From Methylomonas sp. ZR1 (lineage in GTDB: Bacteria; Pseudomonadota; Gammaproteobacteria; Methylococcales; Methylomonadaceae), in NCBI RefSeq assembly GCF_013141865.1, contig NZ_RCST01000001.1, positions 4,712,001 through 4,776,000 on the forward strand: a stretch of 64,000 nucleotides of DNA, in the 5' to 3' direction. The notes under the pieces were generated by a model that saw only the letters and a program-made list of their open reading frames with translations, searched no databases and was not told where the DNA came from. How positions within the stretch are numbered: the stretch's first letter is position 1; each line of letters starts with the position of its first letter. A program made the position numbers and the translations under genes. Below, in pieces: positions 20,883 to 30,196 of the stretch.

Positions 20883-21572
20883 ATGAATAACGCCGAGTCG
20901 GCAGCCGATACTGTTTTTCAACTCGGCCCACTGGCGATCAGTAACACGGTCGTGACTACCTGGGGCGTGATGCTGGTTTTTATGGTGTTAATCTTGTCGC
21001 TGCGCTTCAGTAGCCAGTCATCCCCATTGCATAACTTACTCGAAGCGGTAGTCGTGGCCATAGAAGGTGCAATTGCCGAAGTGTTACCGGCAGCATCGGT
21101 ACGGCGGGTGCTGCCGTTCGTGGCCAGCTTGTGGCTGTTTGTGTTGGTGGCTAATCTGGTGGGTTTAATTCCGGAACTCCACGCGCCCACCCGCGACTTG
21201 TCCGCTACCGGCGCATTGGCGGTGCTGGTGTTCGGGTCTACTCACTGGTTCGGGATTCGCGACTGCGGCTGGCGTCAGCATTTTCGCCATTACGCCGAAC
21301 CCAGTATCATCCTGTTACCGTTTCACATCATCAGCGAATTTACCCGCACCCTGGCTTTAGCCATCCGCCTATTCGGCAACATCATGAGTCTGGAAATGGC
21401 GGCCTTGCTGGTATTGTTGATTGCCGGCTTTCTGGTGCCGGTGCCATTATTGATGCTGCATGTAATCGAAGCGGTGGTGCAGGCCTATATCTTTGGTATG
21501 CTGGCGCTAATCTACATCGCCGGTGCGTTGGAACCTGGCGAATCCGATACATTCGCCATTCCCGAGGAATAG
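20883..21572 (+). CDS. atpB: N-ATPase Fo subunit a
   Basis: A 229-residue membrane protein with about five or six helices. The stator Arg lies in [13 protein letters not shown], and the last helix contains [14 protein letters not shown]. It forms the ion half-channels beside the c ring. ATG at 20883 follows AGGTGCGGAC; the frame upstream runs through the palindromic repeat and is not expected to be translated. Confidence 0.93.
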   Translation: MNNAESAADTVFQLGPLAISNTVVTTWGVMLVFMVLILSLRFSSQSSPLHNLLEAVVVAIEGAIAEVLPAASVRRVLPFVASLWLFVLVANLVGLIPELHAPTRDLSATGALAVLVFGSTHWFGIRDCGWRQHFRHYAEPSIILLPFHIISEFTRTLALAIRLFGNIMSLEMAALLVLLIAGFLVPVPLLMLHVIEAVVQAYIFGMLALIYIAGALEPGESDTFAIPEE

Positions 21573-21574
21573 CC

Positions 21575-21841
21575 ATGAATGACATCCATTTATTCAGCAT
21601 GATTTCCACCGGCGTGGCCGGTCTGGTCATTGCTCTCGGCACTATGTTGCCGGCTCTGGCAATGGGCAAAGCCATCGCCGCCGCGCTAGAAGCTCTGGCT
21701 CGCCAGCCGGAAGCCGAGAAAACCATCACCCGAACCTTATTTATTGGTTTGGCGATGATAGAGTCTTTGGCGATTTATTGTTTGGTGGTGGCCCTGATTG
21801 TGTTGTTTAGAAATCCGCTGCTTGAATATTTTTTAAAATAA
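21575..21841 (+). CDS. atpE: N-ATPase Fo subunit c
   Basis: An 88-residue two-helix proteolipid with the ARQPEA loop. In helix 2 the ion site is I-E63-S64-L65-A-I-Y68, so the carboxylate, Ser and Tyr of sodium-type rings are kept. In helix 1 the position aligned with Gln32 of Ilyobacter tartaricus (Glu in many N-ATPases) is Met30, and the Thr67 position is Leu65. Sodium binding may therefore be weakened or lost. It is followed by a reverse-strand acyltransferase instead of atpF. Confidence 0.93.
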   Translation: MNDIHLFSMISTGVAGLVIALGTMLPALAMGKAIAAALEALARQPEAEKTITRTLFIGLAMIESLAIYCLVVALIVLFRNPLLEYFLK

Positions 21842-21875
21842 CTCAACCCAGTTTGCTATATGGCGCTCCAATCGT

Positions 21876-23984
21876 TTACTTGGACTCTTTGTCCAACCAT
21901 TCGGTAAATTTGTCGAAAATAAATTTACTGCCGCGCATGGAAAGATGATCGTCATCGTAAAAATAAGACATGTCATCGTGCATGCCGCCGCAAGTTGATT
22001 CATCGCATAAATATTCGTAGGCGGGAAAAATCTTAATCTGCTTATGCGTGGCGGCATTGATAGCATCGACCGCTCTTCTATAGTTTATATTCCGCTCTTC
22101 AAAAGACTTTCTGGAAACATCGCACTCGGGCAGGGCTCTTTCGGTAATGCGCACTGGGCGCTCGTCCACACAGTTTTTAGCGCTTACACCAATTTCCGGT
22201 ACGTCTTCAATAAAAACCACCGCTTTGCCCAGCTTTAAAATCTCATTGATGGTTGCGACATAGCCGGAAACAAACTGGTTGTAATTTTCCGTCAATACAT
22301 CATCCGGACTTTTAATAATCCGATAGACGTTTTTCGTTTCCGTATTGCCGAACCCGGAGCCTTCAATATACATCGCACCTCTGGTCGCAAACACCACTCG
22401 CTGAATTGACGGGAATTCCTTCAGCAGCTTCAGTACGATGGGAACGACCACCCGGCATCTTGTCGACTTTTCTGCAAATTCTTCCGTCGGATTAATACTC
22501 ACCAGATCGATAAATGGTAGGCAGCCATTCACACCTACCAATGCCAGATCGTTCGAGCCCTTGGAAATGGAATCGTAGACAAATTGCGCGGCGTGACTGT
22601 CGCCGACTACCAGCGTTTTTGGGGTGGCGGTGGTAAAGCGGCACATCAAATAATTGTAACTGGCCCCTCCCAATACCCCCTTACAGCGCTCATCGACCCA
22701 GTCCTCCGGCGTGTTGTAGAGTACTGTGCCGTTCACATCGGCATACATCTTGGTTTTGGTCTGCGCATCGGCTTTACGAAACTCCAGGCCATCCCGAGAA
22801 TATGAAGCGTAGCCGACATAGCCGATACCGAGCATCAACAGTAGCAGTACCGCCGTCTTGGCTCTGCTGTGACTGCCCAAACGTATCGGTTTTTCCACCA
22901 GTTTGTAGGTCAGCCAAGCCAATGCCACAGCCAACAACACCGCAATGGCGCGGATATTCATACTGGGCACGTCGGTCTCGATGATTTGCGCAAAAGACAG
23001 CAAAGGCCAGTGCCACAAATACAATGGAAAACTGATCAAGCCGAACCATACCGCCAGCGGGTGGGATAAAACGATGCGATTAACCCAGGCATTCGGCCCG
23101 GCCGATATGATCATGACCGCAGCCAACATCGGGATTACCGCCCATCGGCCAGGGAAATTGAGATCTTTATTGATGATGAAAAAACCGAAGGCCAGCAGCA
23201 GCATGCCCAGAATGGAAAGCGCGTTGGCCAGCGTTTTGCCGTCGGCGGCGTGAGAGTTTCGATAAACCGCGCCAGCCAGCCAGCCGTCGAGCTTGAGCTT
23301 GATAGCAGAGAACGAGTCCTTCTTGTAGAGCGTCATCCAGGCCAGCAAACTACCGCATAACAGTTCCCAAAACCGGGTTTGCGGCGAGTAAAACGTCGCG
23401 ACAGGATGGGCGATGACGCCTGTGATATTCAGGCTGAATGAGACGACGGCAATCAGAACCGTAATGGTCAACAGATTGAAGTTCCGCTCCCAGGCAAACC
23501 AAAGCAACAAGGGCCAGACGATGTAAAACTGTTCCTCAATGCCCAAGCTCCAAAGATGCAGCAAGGGTTTAGTCTCGCCGGAGTTGTCGAAATAGCCGGC
23601 CTCGCTCCACAACACAATGTTGGAAACGAATCCCGCGCCGGCGGCAATATGCTTGCTCAACTGCTTGTACTCGTCGGCAAACAGCGCGAACCAACCGAAG
23701 ACGTAACAGGCGACTAACACCAGAATCAGTGCCGGGAAGATCCGCTTAACCCTGCGGGCATAAAACTCGGTGAAGCTGAAAGTACCCTTTTCCAGGTTCT
23801 GAAAAATGATGGTGGAGATGAGATAACCTGAAATCACAAAGAAAATGTCTACACCTATAAATCCACCTTGCAAGCTCTTGGGAAAGGCGTGAAAGGCGAT
23901 AACCGAGAGAACGGCAATGGCTCTCAAGCCGTCAATATCGGGCCGATACTTGGGGTGTGACAGATGTTCTTGCAAAGAGGTCAT
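21876..23984 (-). CDS. Acyltransferase-3 / SGNH fusion, surface polysaccharide O-acyltransferase
   Basis: A 702-residue protein. The N-terminal half is an acyltransferase-3 domain with about ten helices (PDIDGLRAIAVLSVIAFHAF, GVDIFFVISGYL). The C-terminal 270 residues form an SGNH hydrolase-like domain with VVGDSHAAQ and a DDDH near the end. OafA-type enzymes of this form acetylate lipopolysaccharide or other glycans across the membrane. It is inserted between atpE and atpF of the N-ATPase operon, on the opposite strand and convergent with atpE. Confidence 0.9.
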   Translation of the reverse strand: MTSLQEHLSHPKYRPDIDGLRAIAVLSVIAFHAFPKSLQGGFIGVDIFFVISGYLISTIIFQNLEKGTFSFTEFYARRVKRIFPALILVLVACYVFGWFALFADEYKQLSKHIAAGAGFVSNIVLWSEAGYFDNSGETKPLLHLWSLGIEEQFYIVWPLLLWFAWERNFNLLTITVLIAVVSFSLNITGVIAHPVATFYSPQTRFWELLCGSLLAWMTLYKKDSFSAIKLKLDGWLAGAVYRNSHAADGKTLANALSILGMLLLAFGFFIINKDLNFPGRWAVIPMLAAVMIISAGPNAWVNRIVLSHPLAVWFGLISFPLYLWHWPLLSFAQIIETDVPSMNIRAIAVLLAVALAWLTYKLVEKPIRLGSHSRAKTAVLLLLMLGIGYVGYASYSRDGLEFRKADAQTKTKMYADVNGTVLYNTPEDWVDERCKGVLGGASYNYLMCRFTTATPKTLVVGDSHAAQFVYDSISKGSNDLALVGVNGCLPFIDLVSINPTEEFAEKSTRCRVVVPIVLKLLKEFPSIQRVVFATRGAMYIEGSGFGNTETKNVYRIIKSPDDVLTENYNQFVSGYVATINEILKLGKAVVFIEDVPEIGVSAKNCVDERPVRITERALPECDVSRKSFEERNINYRRAVDAINAATHKQIKIFPAYEYLCDESTCGGMHDDMSYFYDDDHLSMRGSKFIFDKFTEWLDKESK

Positions 23985-24050
23985 AGGGTAACGAAATGCT
24001 GAGTTGGTTCGGGCTTCCCGTCTTATTTGCCCTGGCTTAGGTGGTCGGGC

Positions 24051-24103
24051 AGGCTCGAATCCGGAAAGTCGGGCGGTATTCTAAGCCGTAAGTATTCGAG
24101 CCT
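24051..24103. repeat. Ten-base perfect inverted repeat upstream of atpF
   Basis: AGGCTCGAAT at 24051-24060 and ATTCGAGCCT at 24094-24103, separated by 33 bases, in the gap between the acyltransferase start and atpF. It could be a regulator site, a transcript hairpin or a scar of the insertion. Confidence 0.45.
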
Positions 24104-24251
24104 CAAGACGTGCCTAAATGGCAAGCTACGCGGGCTAAATTTTCAGACATCAAAGCCATTGCGGGGTTTAAGATAGCGGAGAAACAAAAAATCGGCGGTT
24201 TTTTCGGAACAACGCCGCAAGTTCATATCCAACAAAACGGGTTACCCATCC

Positions 24252-25007
24252 ATGATGCAATTCGACTGGACAACCTTTATCCTGGAAATCCTCAATTTCC
24301 TGGTCCTGGTGTGGATACTGCAACGCTTCCTGTATCGCCCGGTGCTGGCAATGCTCGATGCCCGGCAGCGGCGCATCAAAGATGAAACCGAGCAGGCCGC
24401 ACAGTTGCGCAACCAAGCGGAAGCCCTGCGCCAACAATACGAACAACGGCTAACCGATTGGAATCAACAACAAGAAGCCAGTCGCCGCCAACTAGACGAA
24501 GAGTTAACTCAGTTGCGCAATACTGCAACAGAGAATCTGAAACAAACCCTAGCTGATGAAGAAGCTAAATTGCGGGTCCGCAACCAGACGCTGATTGCGG
24601 CAAGGGAAGCCGCTTTGATAAGGGAAGCTGCGGGCGCGGCTTATGGACAGGCGGCGGCGATGTTGCAACGGCTGGCTTCGCCGCAATTGACGCAGACTAT
24701 TGTCGAGGTATTTTTGCAGGATCTGCTTAACATGCCGGATAGCGAACAAACTGCACTGCGCAAAGCGGCGGCGATGCTGATTGCCGCTTCTGCGGTCGAG
24801 GTGCTTAGCGCGCACCCGTTGAGCGAAGCCGATCAAGCGCGAGTGACGGAAACCCTGTCGAATGCTGCCGGACAAACCTTGCAACTCACGTTCAAGGAAG
24901 ACCCGGCTCTGATTGCCGGCCTGCGCGCCATAGTCGGCGAATGCCAATTGCACGCTAATCTGGCCGATGAGCTGGCGTTTTTCCGGCGCCAAGCCAATCA
25001 TGGTTGA
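24252..25007 (+). CDS. atpF: N-ATPase Fo subunit b (extended AtpF)
   Basis: A 251-residue protein: one N-terminal membrane helix (residues 8-28), then a long charged coiled coil (stalk), then a C-terminal part resembling subunit delta (from about residue 145). N-type operons lack a separate delta gene, which fits this b-delta form. Its gene is cut off from atpE by 2.4 kb of reverse-strand DNA, so it needs its own promoter. Confidence 0.88.
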   Translation: MMQFDWTTFILEILNFLVLVWILQRFLYRPVLAMLDARQRRIKDETEQAAQLRNQAEALRQQYEQRLTDWNQQQEASRRQLDEELTQLRNTATENLKQTLADEEAKLRVRNQTLIAAREAALIREAAGAAYGQAAAMLQRLASPQLTQTIVEVFLQDLLNMPDSEQTALRKAAAMLIAASAVEVLSAHPLSEADQARVTETLSNAAGQTLQLTFKEDPALIAGLRAIVGECQLHANLADELAFFRRQANHG

Positions 25008-26436
25008 GCCGGTTAAAGCCTACCAATTTGGCCTGCGTCTATCCGAGCGCGGTTGCGTGGCCGGCATCGGTGACGGCATCGCCTGGATACGCGGTTTACC
25101 CACTGCCCGGCTTGATGAATTGATCGGTTTCGACGACGGCAGTACCGGTCTGGTGTTTCAGTTGGGCAGGGAAGTGCTGGGGGCGATTCTGTTGTCGCAA
25201 AACCGTGGCGTCACCGCCGGCATGGCGGTGCAACACATTGGGCGTAAGCTGGAAATTGGCGTTGGCGATACTTTAATGGGACGGGTGGTTGATCCGCTCG
25301 GCAGTCCGCTGGACGGTTTACCGCCGCCGGAATTGCGCCAGTTTCGCTCACTGGAAGCTGCCGCGCCGCCCATCATCGAGCGCGATTTCGTCTCCGAACC
25401 TTTATACACCGGCTGTAAGATCGTCGATACGCTGATTCCCATCGGTAAGGGCCAGCGCCAGTTGATCATCGGCGACGACGGCATTGGCAAAAGTGCGCTG
25501 GCTCTGGATGCGGTTCTGAATCAACGCGGCCGCAATGTATTGTGCGTGATGGTGTTGATCGGCCAGCCGCGTTCTTCCGTCGCCGGTACCCTAGAAGCGC
25601 TACGTCAGGCCGACGCGCTGGCCTATACTGTGGTGGTGGTCGCCGAAGCCAACGCTTTACCGGGTTTTCGCTATCTGGCGCCGTTTGCCGGCTGCGCGAT
25701 TGCCGAGCACTGGATGCGCATGGGCCGCGACACCTTGGTGGTCTATGACGATTTGACGCGCCACGCTCAGTCCTATCGCGAGCTATCGCTGCTATTGCAA
25801 CGGCCACCAGGCCGGGAAGCCTATCCGGGCGATATTTTTTATCTGCATTCCCGGCTGCTGGAGCGCTCTACCGTATTGTCGTCGGCCTATGGCGGCGGCA
25901 GTATGACTGCTTTGCCGATTATCGAAACCCGCCAGGGCGAGCTGTCGGCGTATATCCCCACCAACTTGATCTCGATCACCGACGGCCAGATATATCTGGA
26001 GAGCAAGCTGTTCGCGGCAGGCATGCTGCCGGCCATCGACATCGGCCGATCGGTGTCGCGTATTGGCGGCAAGGCCCAGCATCCGGCAATCAAAACCGCT
26101 TCCGCGCATATTCGGTTGGATTATTTGCAGTTTCTGGAGCTGGAGTTGTTCGCCCGCTTCGGCACCCGTTTGGAAGCCGGTGTCGAGGAAAAACTGCAAC
26201 GCGGCCGTTTGCTGCGGGAAATATTGAAACAGGACCGTTTGCAACCTTTGTCCGAACGCGCGCATCTGGCCTGGTTGCTGGCCTATGGCGAGGGTTTACT
26301 GGAAAACCTCAAACCGGAACATGCAGCGGGCGTATTGGCCGGGCTACTGGCAAAATTGCCGGATACGTTGACTTTGGATTCGCCGAAAAAGCAATGGTTG
26401 TCAGTGTTGCGGCAACTCTTGGCGGATAAAACATGA
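25000..26436 (+). CDS. atpA: N-ATPase F1 alpha subunit
   Basis: A 478-residue non-catalytic alpha subunit. The P-loop reads GDDGIGKSA in place of the usual GDRQTGKTA, and the Arg finger region [10 protein letters not shown] is intact. ATG at 25000 gives an eight-base overlap with atpF. Confidence 0.93.
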   Translation: MVEPVKAYQFGLRLSERGCVAGIGDGIAWIRGLPTARLDELIGFDDGSTGLVFQLGREVLGAILLSQNRGVTAGMAVQHIGRKLEIGVGDTLMGRVVDPLGSPLDGLPPPELRQFRSLEAAAPPIIERDFVSEPLYTGCKIVDTLIPIGKGQRQLIIGDDGIGKSALALDAVLNQRGRNVLCVMVLIGQPRSSVAGTLEALRQADALAYTVVVVAEANALPGFRYLAPFAGCAIAEHWMRMGRDTLVVYDDLTRHAQSYRELSLLLQRPPGREAYPGDIFYLHSRLLERSTVLSSAYGGGSMTALPIIETRQGELSAYIPTNLISITDGQIYLESKLFAAGMLPAIDIGRSVSRIGGKAQHPAIKTASAHIRLDYLQFLELELFARFGTRLEAGVEEKLQRGRLLREILKQDRLQPLSERAHLAWLLAYGEGLLENLKPEHAAGVLAGLLAKLPDTLTLDSPKKQWLSVLRQLLADKT

Positions 26437-27221
26437 GCCAGCGCCGGGAAGTCGAGGCGCGCTTAGCCTTGTTCGACGATTTGTCCGGCATTCTCGGTGC
26501 GATGCGCAGTTTTGCCTTGGCCGAGCTGCGGAAAGTGGGCAAGCGCGAAGCCGCGCAACAACAAGTCGTGCAATCGCTGGAAATGGCCTTGGCCGATTTA
26601 GCCGACAGCTTGCCGGAGCCGGCTTTAAGCGCGCCCGCGAAAGACATTTGGCTGTTATTCGGTTCCGTGCGCGGCTTTTGCGGCAGCTTTAACGAAGACG
26701 TGATCCGCTACTGGCGCCAAAATGCCGATCAGCAAGGTCCGTTAATTCTGCTTGGCGAGCGCCTGCACCCAATGGTTAAGGAGCACGCCGCATTGCAACG
26801 GCTGCGCGGTGCCGAAGGTGGTCTGGATGCGCCGGCGGCGATAGATAGTATTCTGGCGGCGGTGGCAGAGCTGCGCGGCGTCGAATTTGGGTTGATAGCT
26901 TGTATTCGTGACGAACAAGGGGCGCGCAGCCAACGTCTTTGGCCTTTGGCGAATGTTGCCAGCCACGCCCGGCTAAACCCGCCGCTGACTTTCGCGCCGG
27001 CAGCGGAAGTGGCTCAAGGCGTTGCCGAACATTATCTGTTTCATACCTTGCTGGCCTTATTGTTACGCTCGATTCGGGTCGAAAACCACATGCGGCTGAT
27101 GCAGATGGAAACCGCGTTGCGGCATCTGGAGCGCGGCGGCGAAGAATTACAACGGCAACGCAACCGGCTGCGCCAGGAAGAAATCGTCGAGGAAATCGAG
27201 TTGATGGTGGGGCGGCATTAG
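26433..27221 (+). CDS. atpG: N-ATPase F1 gamma subunit
   Basis: A 262-residue gamma subunit with long N- and C-terminal helices that form the rotor shaft. The Rossmann-like middle contains [14 protein letters not shown], the N-type version of the GLCG motif. It is coupled to atpA by an ATGA overlap and is the last gene of the operon, the usual N-ATPase order. Confidence 0.88.
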   Translation: MSQRREVEARLALFDDLSGILGAMRSFALAELRKVGKREAAQQQVVQSLEMALADLADSLPEPALSAPAKDIWLLFGSVRGFCGSFNEDVIRYWRQNADQQGPLILLGERLHPMVKEHAALQRLRGAEGGLDAPAAIDSILAAVAELRGVEFGLIACIRDEQGARSQRLWPLANVASHARLNPPLTFAPAAEVAQGVAEHYLFHTLLALLLRSIRVENHMRLMQMETALRHLERGGEELQRQRNRLRQEEIVEEIELMVGRH

Positions 27222-27250
27222 CAGTCTGCGTTTAGCCATTCAGTGCTTAT

Positions 27251-27550
27251 TCATTCCCGTTGCAGATCTTCCTGTTTGAAGTCTCGCCGCTTATGAATCA
27301 CACCATGGATATATAAGGTTTCGCCGATTATTTCGTAAAGTATCCGGTATGAATATACGCCGATTTCGCGCACATTTTCCTCGCCAATTTCGGAAACTGT
27401 CCTGCCCAGCTTTGGCATGATCGCCAGTACATCCACTTTAGCGAGAATGTCTTGCGTTACGCGGTTTGCGTAGAGTTTGGAATCACGAGCAATAAATTGA
27501 TGTATCGAGTGGAGGTCTTCGCGTGCGGGTTTTGACCAAACAATCACCAT
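27251..27550 (-). CDS. ParE/RelE-type toxin
   Basis: A 99-residue protein with the ParE fold pattern: WSKPAREDL near the N-terminus, a central helix pair, ENVREIGVYSYRILYEI and a C-terminal HKRRDF. Members poison gyrase or cut mRNA. It overlaps the end of the upstream antitoxin gene by seven bases, the usual arrangement. Confidence 0.85.
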   Translation of the reverse strand: MVIVWSKPAREDLHSIHQFIARDSKLYANRVTQDILAKVDVLAIMPKLGRTVSEIGEENVREIGVYSYRILYEIIGETLYIHGVIHKRRDFKQEDLQRE

Positions 27551-27729
27551 TGTTCGATTTCGCGCTTTAACTCTTCGTGGTGAATGAATTGGTCTTCAGC
27601 GATAGCTTTGCGGCTTTTGCGTAACTTGTCGACGACGTACAGCTGATACATGATTTCGTCCATGTCTGCGTTGTCAGGCAAACGGTCAATCGATTCCAGC
27701 GCTTCCTGTTTTAGAGTGGGTGCTTGCAT
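27544..27729 (-). CDS. Antitoxin of the ParE-type pair
   Basis: A 61-residue acidic protein (EALESIDRLPDNADMDEIMY) with a C-terminal KAIAEDQFIHHEELKREIEQW, the part that usually wraps the toxin. ATG at 27729 is chosen, since longer frames add an unlikely hydrophobic stretch. It precedes and overlaps the toxin gene. Confidence 0.78.
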   Translation of the reverse strand: MQAPTLKQEALESIDRLPDNADMDEIMYQLYVVDKLRKSRKAIAEDQFIHHEELKREIEQW

Positions 27730-27837
27730 GAATAGAGTCCCATTGATGACTGGAGCTACACCATAAAACGCAATCAATGGGACGTCAATACGATATTTGC
27801 GCGGCGTTGACGTGATTAACCTGCCAATTGAGCGAGC

Positions 27838-29193
27838 CTATAGCCCATACTTCCGCCGTTTTCGCCAAAAAGTCGCCCGGCTCATCCCCGCAAATTGCGC
27901 GGCCTGCTCCAGATTGTCCGGGTTATTTGCCAAGGCTTCGCGGATCAATTCCGCTTCGTTTTGACTTTTTGGACGCGGGGCAGAGTTTTGTTCAAGCGTT
28001 GCTGCCGGTCTAAGCGGCTCACGAAACTCGGGTGGCAAATCGTCTATGCCGAGTTCGCTGCCGCGGCCTACCGCATAGGCGTATTCGACGACATTATTCA
28101 GTTCCCGGACATTACCCGGCCAGCGGTAATCCAGCAACAGGCGCATCGCTTCCGGCGCGATGCGGTCGATATGGCGATGGCCTTGGGTGTTATGCCGGTC
28201 TATCAGGTGTTGCAGCAACAGGCTGATGTCCTGGCGACGTTCGCGCAGCGGTGGCAGAAAAATCGGCACCACTCGTAAGCGATACATCAAGTCTTCCCGA
28301 AACCGCCCGGCCTTAACCTCTTCGCGCAGCGATCTGTGCGTGGCGGCAATAATCCGCACATCCACGCTGACCGCGCTATCGCCGCCCACCGGCGTGAAAT
28401 TACGCTCCTGTATCACCCGCAGCAACTTGGCTTGCAGCTCCAGCGGCAACTCCGCTATTTCGTCCAAAAATAAAGTACCGCCGTTGGCACGTTGAAACAA
28501 GCCGGCATGATTACGCACCGCGCCGGTGAACGCGCCCTTCACATGGCCAAATAGCTCGCTTTCCAACAGGCTGGGAGTCAAGGCCGCGCAGTTGATCGCC
28601 AGAAACGGCTGATAGTGTCGTGGGCTTTCCAGGTGCAAGGCATGCGCCACCATTTCCTTGCCGGTGCCGGATTCGCCGCGGATTAACACGGTGGCTTCGG
28701 TTTCGGCGACGTTGCGGATGATTTTGATGGCTTCTTTCATGGCCGGGTCGCGCGACAGAATGCCGTGAAAGCTGTCGCTGTCGTCCGGTTTTTGCTCGGG
28801 CGCTATGTCGCTTTGCGGTTGCAGAAATTCAATCGCCCCGGCGAAGCCGCCGTTGTTGTCGTAGAAGGCGCGCGCGGTTCGATAACAATTCAGCGTCCGG
28901 CCATCCGGGCGATGTATCCGCACCGCTTGCGACTTGACGATGCCGAGTTCGGCCAGATTGCAGGGATCGTTGCCGCTGTCGCAATTCAGTGCGGTTTTGC
29001 AAGGCTTGCCTACGGTCTCGGTTGCGTTCAGGCCGAACAATTGTTCGGCGCCTTTGCTCCACAGCAAAATGTCGCTATTGCTGTCTACGATAAAGGCTGC
29101 GCCGCTTTCGAATAAATCGGTCAACACTTCTACGACTTGATCGGCGCCGATTTGGCCGAGCCAGCGTTTGAATAGGGGGGAAGAAGATGCCAT
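27838..29193 (-). CDS. Sigma-54-dependent activator, FisR-like
   Basis: A 451-residue enhancer-binding protein. A PAS-like sensor domain (residues 15-125) carries three Cys residues in PCKTALNCDSGNDPC (C65, C71, C78). It is followed by the AAA+ domain with GESGTGKE, the sigma-54 contact loop GAFTGA and GGTLFLDEIAEL, and a Fis-type helix-turn-helix at the C-terminus. FisR of Cupriavidus senses sulfane sulfur through sensor-domain Cys residues and activates persulfide dioxygenase genes. Here the divergent gene is such an enzyme, so the same role is inferred. Confidence 0.88.
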   Translation of the reverse strand: MASSSPLFKRWLGQIGADQVVEVLTDLFESGAAFIVDSNSDILLWSKGAEQLFGLNATETVGKPCKTALNCDSGNDPCNLAELGIVKSQAVRIHRPDGRTLNCYRTARAFYDNNGGFAGAIEFLQPQSDIAPEQKPDDSDSFHGILSRDPAMKEAIKIIRNVAETEATVLIRGESGTGKEMVAHALHLESPRHYQPFLAINCAALTPSLLESELFGHVKGAFTGAVRNHAGLFQRANGGTLFLDEIAELPLELQAKLLRVIQERNFTPVGGDSAVSVDVRIIAATHRSLREEVKAGRFREDLMYRLRVVPIFLPPLRERRQDISLLLQHLIDRHNTQGHRHIDRIAPEAMRLLLDYRWPGNVRELNNVVEYAYAVGRGSELGIDDLPPEFREPLRPAATLEQNSAPRPKSQNEAELIREALANNPDNLEQAAQFAGMSRATFWRKRRKYGL

Positions 29194-29210
29194 GCGTTCA
29201 AGCTCGTTTT

Positions 29211-29265
29211 GTTTCAGTGATGTTTCAAGTGTATCAGCATCGTTTCAATATTTCATATTGAAACG
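29211..29265 (+). promoter_or_regulatory. Candidate upstream activator sites for the FisR-like regulator
   Basis: A perfect inverted repeat with 11-base arms (CGTTTCAATAT, TTC, ATATTGAAACG) at 29241-29265, preceded by two further GTTTCA half-sites at 29211 and 29222, one helical turn apart. It lies just upstream of the regulator gene and about 165 bases before the -24 element of the divergent promoter, a normal distance for an enhancer. Confidence 0.7.
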
Positions 29266-29428
29266 CCAGGCGTGGCCGGCGCCAGACCGCTTCATCAAAC
29301 CTATCGACTTAATTCTTTAAGGTAAGAAAACTAAAATAATCAGTTAAAACAAAGGTATATATCTATTTATCCCATGCTGGATAGCGCTGGATTTGTGGGC
29401 CGTGCGGATATAAATACTGCCGGTAAAC

Positions 29429-29444
29429 TGGCACGAGTATTGAT
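29429..29444 (+). promoter_or_regulatory. Sigma-54 promoter (-24/-12) of the sulfur/copper cluster
   Basis: TGGCACG-AGTA-TTGAT: the -24 half matches the sigma-54 consensus completely. The -12 half has GA instead of GC at the correct ten-base spacing. It lies 47 bases before the dioxygenase start and downstream of the palindromic sites, next to a sigma-54 activator gene. Confidence 0.65.
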
Positions 29445-29490
29445 ATACAGCACTTATATTCTTTTTACTTTGCGCTTAATGAGGCGGGTC

Positions 29491-30183
29491 ATGATTTTCA
29501 GACAACTCTTCGAAACAGAAACCTCCACCTACAGTTATTTGTTGGGATGTGAACGCAGCCGTCGCGCCTGCCTGATCGATCCGGTGGCTTCGGAGCTGCC
29601 GATTTATATCGATTTGCTGCAAAGCCTGAACTTGAAGCTGATTTACACATTTGAAACCCATGTGCATGCCGACCACATCACCGGCGCCGGTTTGTTGCGG
29701 GAAAAACTGGACAGCAAGAGTGTGGTGCATCGGGATGCCGGCGCGCTGTGTGCCGATTTGCTGGTCACCGACGGGGTGTTATTGCAAGTGGGCGATCTGG
29801 ATATTCAGGTCCGGCATACCCCCGGCCATACGGGTGGTTGCGTCAGTTATGTGATGGCTGATCGGGTGTTTACCGGCGATGCCTTGTTGATCGGCGGTAG
29901 CGGGCGCACCGATTTCCAGCAAGGCGATGCCGGCCAGCTGTATGACAGCATCACCGGCAAGTTATTCACATTACCGCCTGATACGCTGGTGTATCCGGGG
30001 CATGATTACCAGGGTAATACCGTGTCAACCATCAAACAGGAAATGGCAAAAAACACCCGCTTGGGCCAGGGGCGCACACGTGACGAGTTCATCGGCATCA
30101 TGAGCGAGTTGAAGCTGGCGTATCCCAAGTTCATTGATCAGGCGCTGCCGGCCAATCAGTCCTGTGGGACGCCGGCCGAATAG
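29491..30183 (+). CDS. ETHE1-like persulfide dioxygenase (MBL fold)
   Basis: A 230-residue metallo-beta-lactamase-fold enzyme. THVHADH, HTPGHTGGC, GDALLIGGSGRTDFQQGD and YPGHDY give the iron ligands and the ETHE1-type signature. It would oxidise glutathione persulfide to sulfite. ATG at 29491 follows GAGG; the longer frame from 29374 would contain the sigma-54 promoter and is rejected. It is followed by a TauE/SafE exporter, a common pairing that removes the sulfite formed. Confidence 0.85.
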   Translation: MIFRQLFETETSTYSYLLGCERSRRACLIDPVASELPIYIDLLQSLNLKLIYTFETHVHADHITGAGLLREKLDSKSVVHRDAGALCADLLVTDGVLLQVGDLDIQVRHTPGHTGGCVSYVMADRVFTGDALLIGGSGRTDFQQGDAGQLYDSITGKLFTLPPDTLVYPGHDYQGNTVSTIKQEMAKNTRLGQGRTRDEFIGIMSELKLAYPKFIDQALPANQSCGTPAE

Positions 30184-30196
30184 GCGGAGTTAGCCG

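Noticed and set aside
22774..23253. Frames antisense to the acyltransferase gene
   Set aside because: They are short mirror frames of a strongly supported 702-residue gene.
24110..24385. 91-codon frame before and within atpF
   Set aside because: It overlaps atpF in another frame and has a Pro-rich chance composition without a ribosome site.
29374..29490. Longer N-terminus for the persulfide dioxygenase
   Set aside because: It would translate through the sigma-54 promoter; a GAGG-supported ATG lies at 29491.
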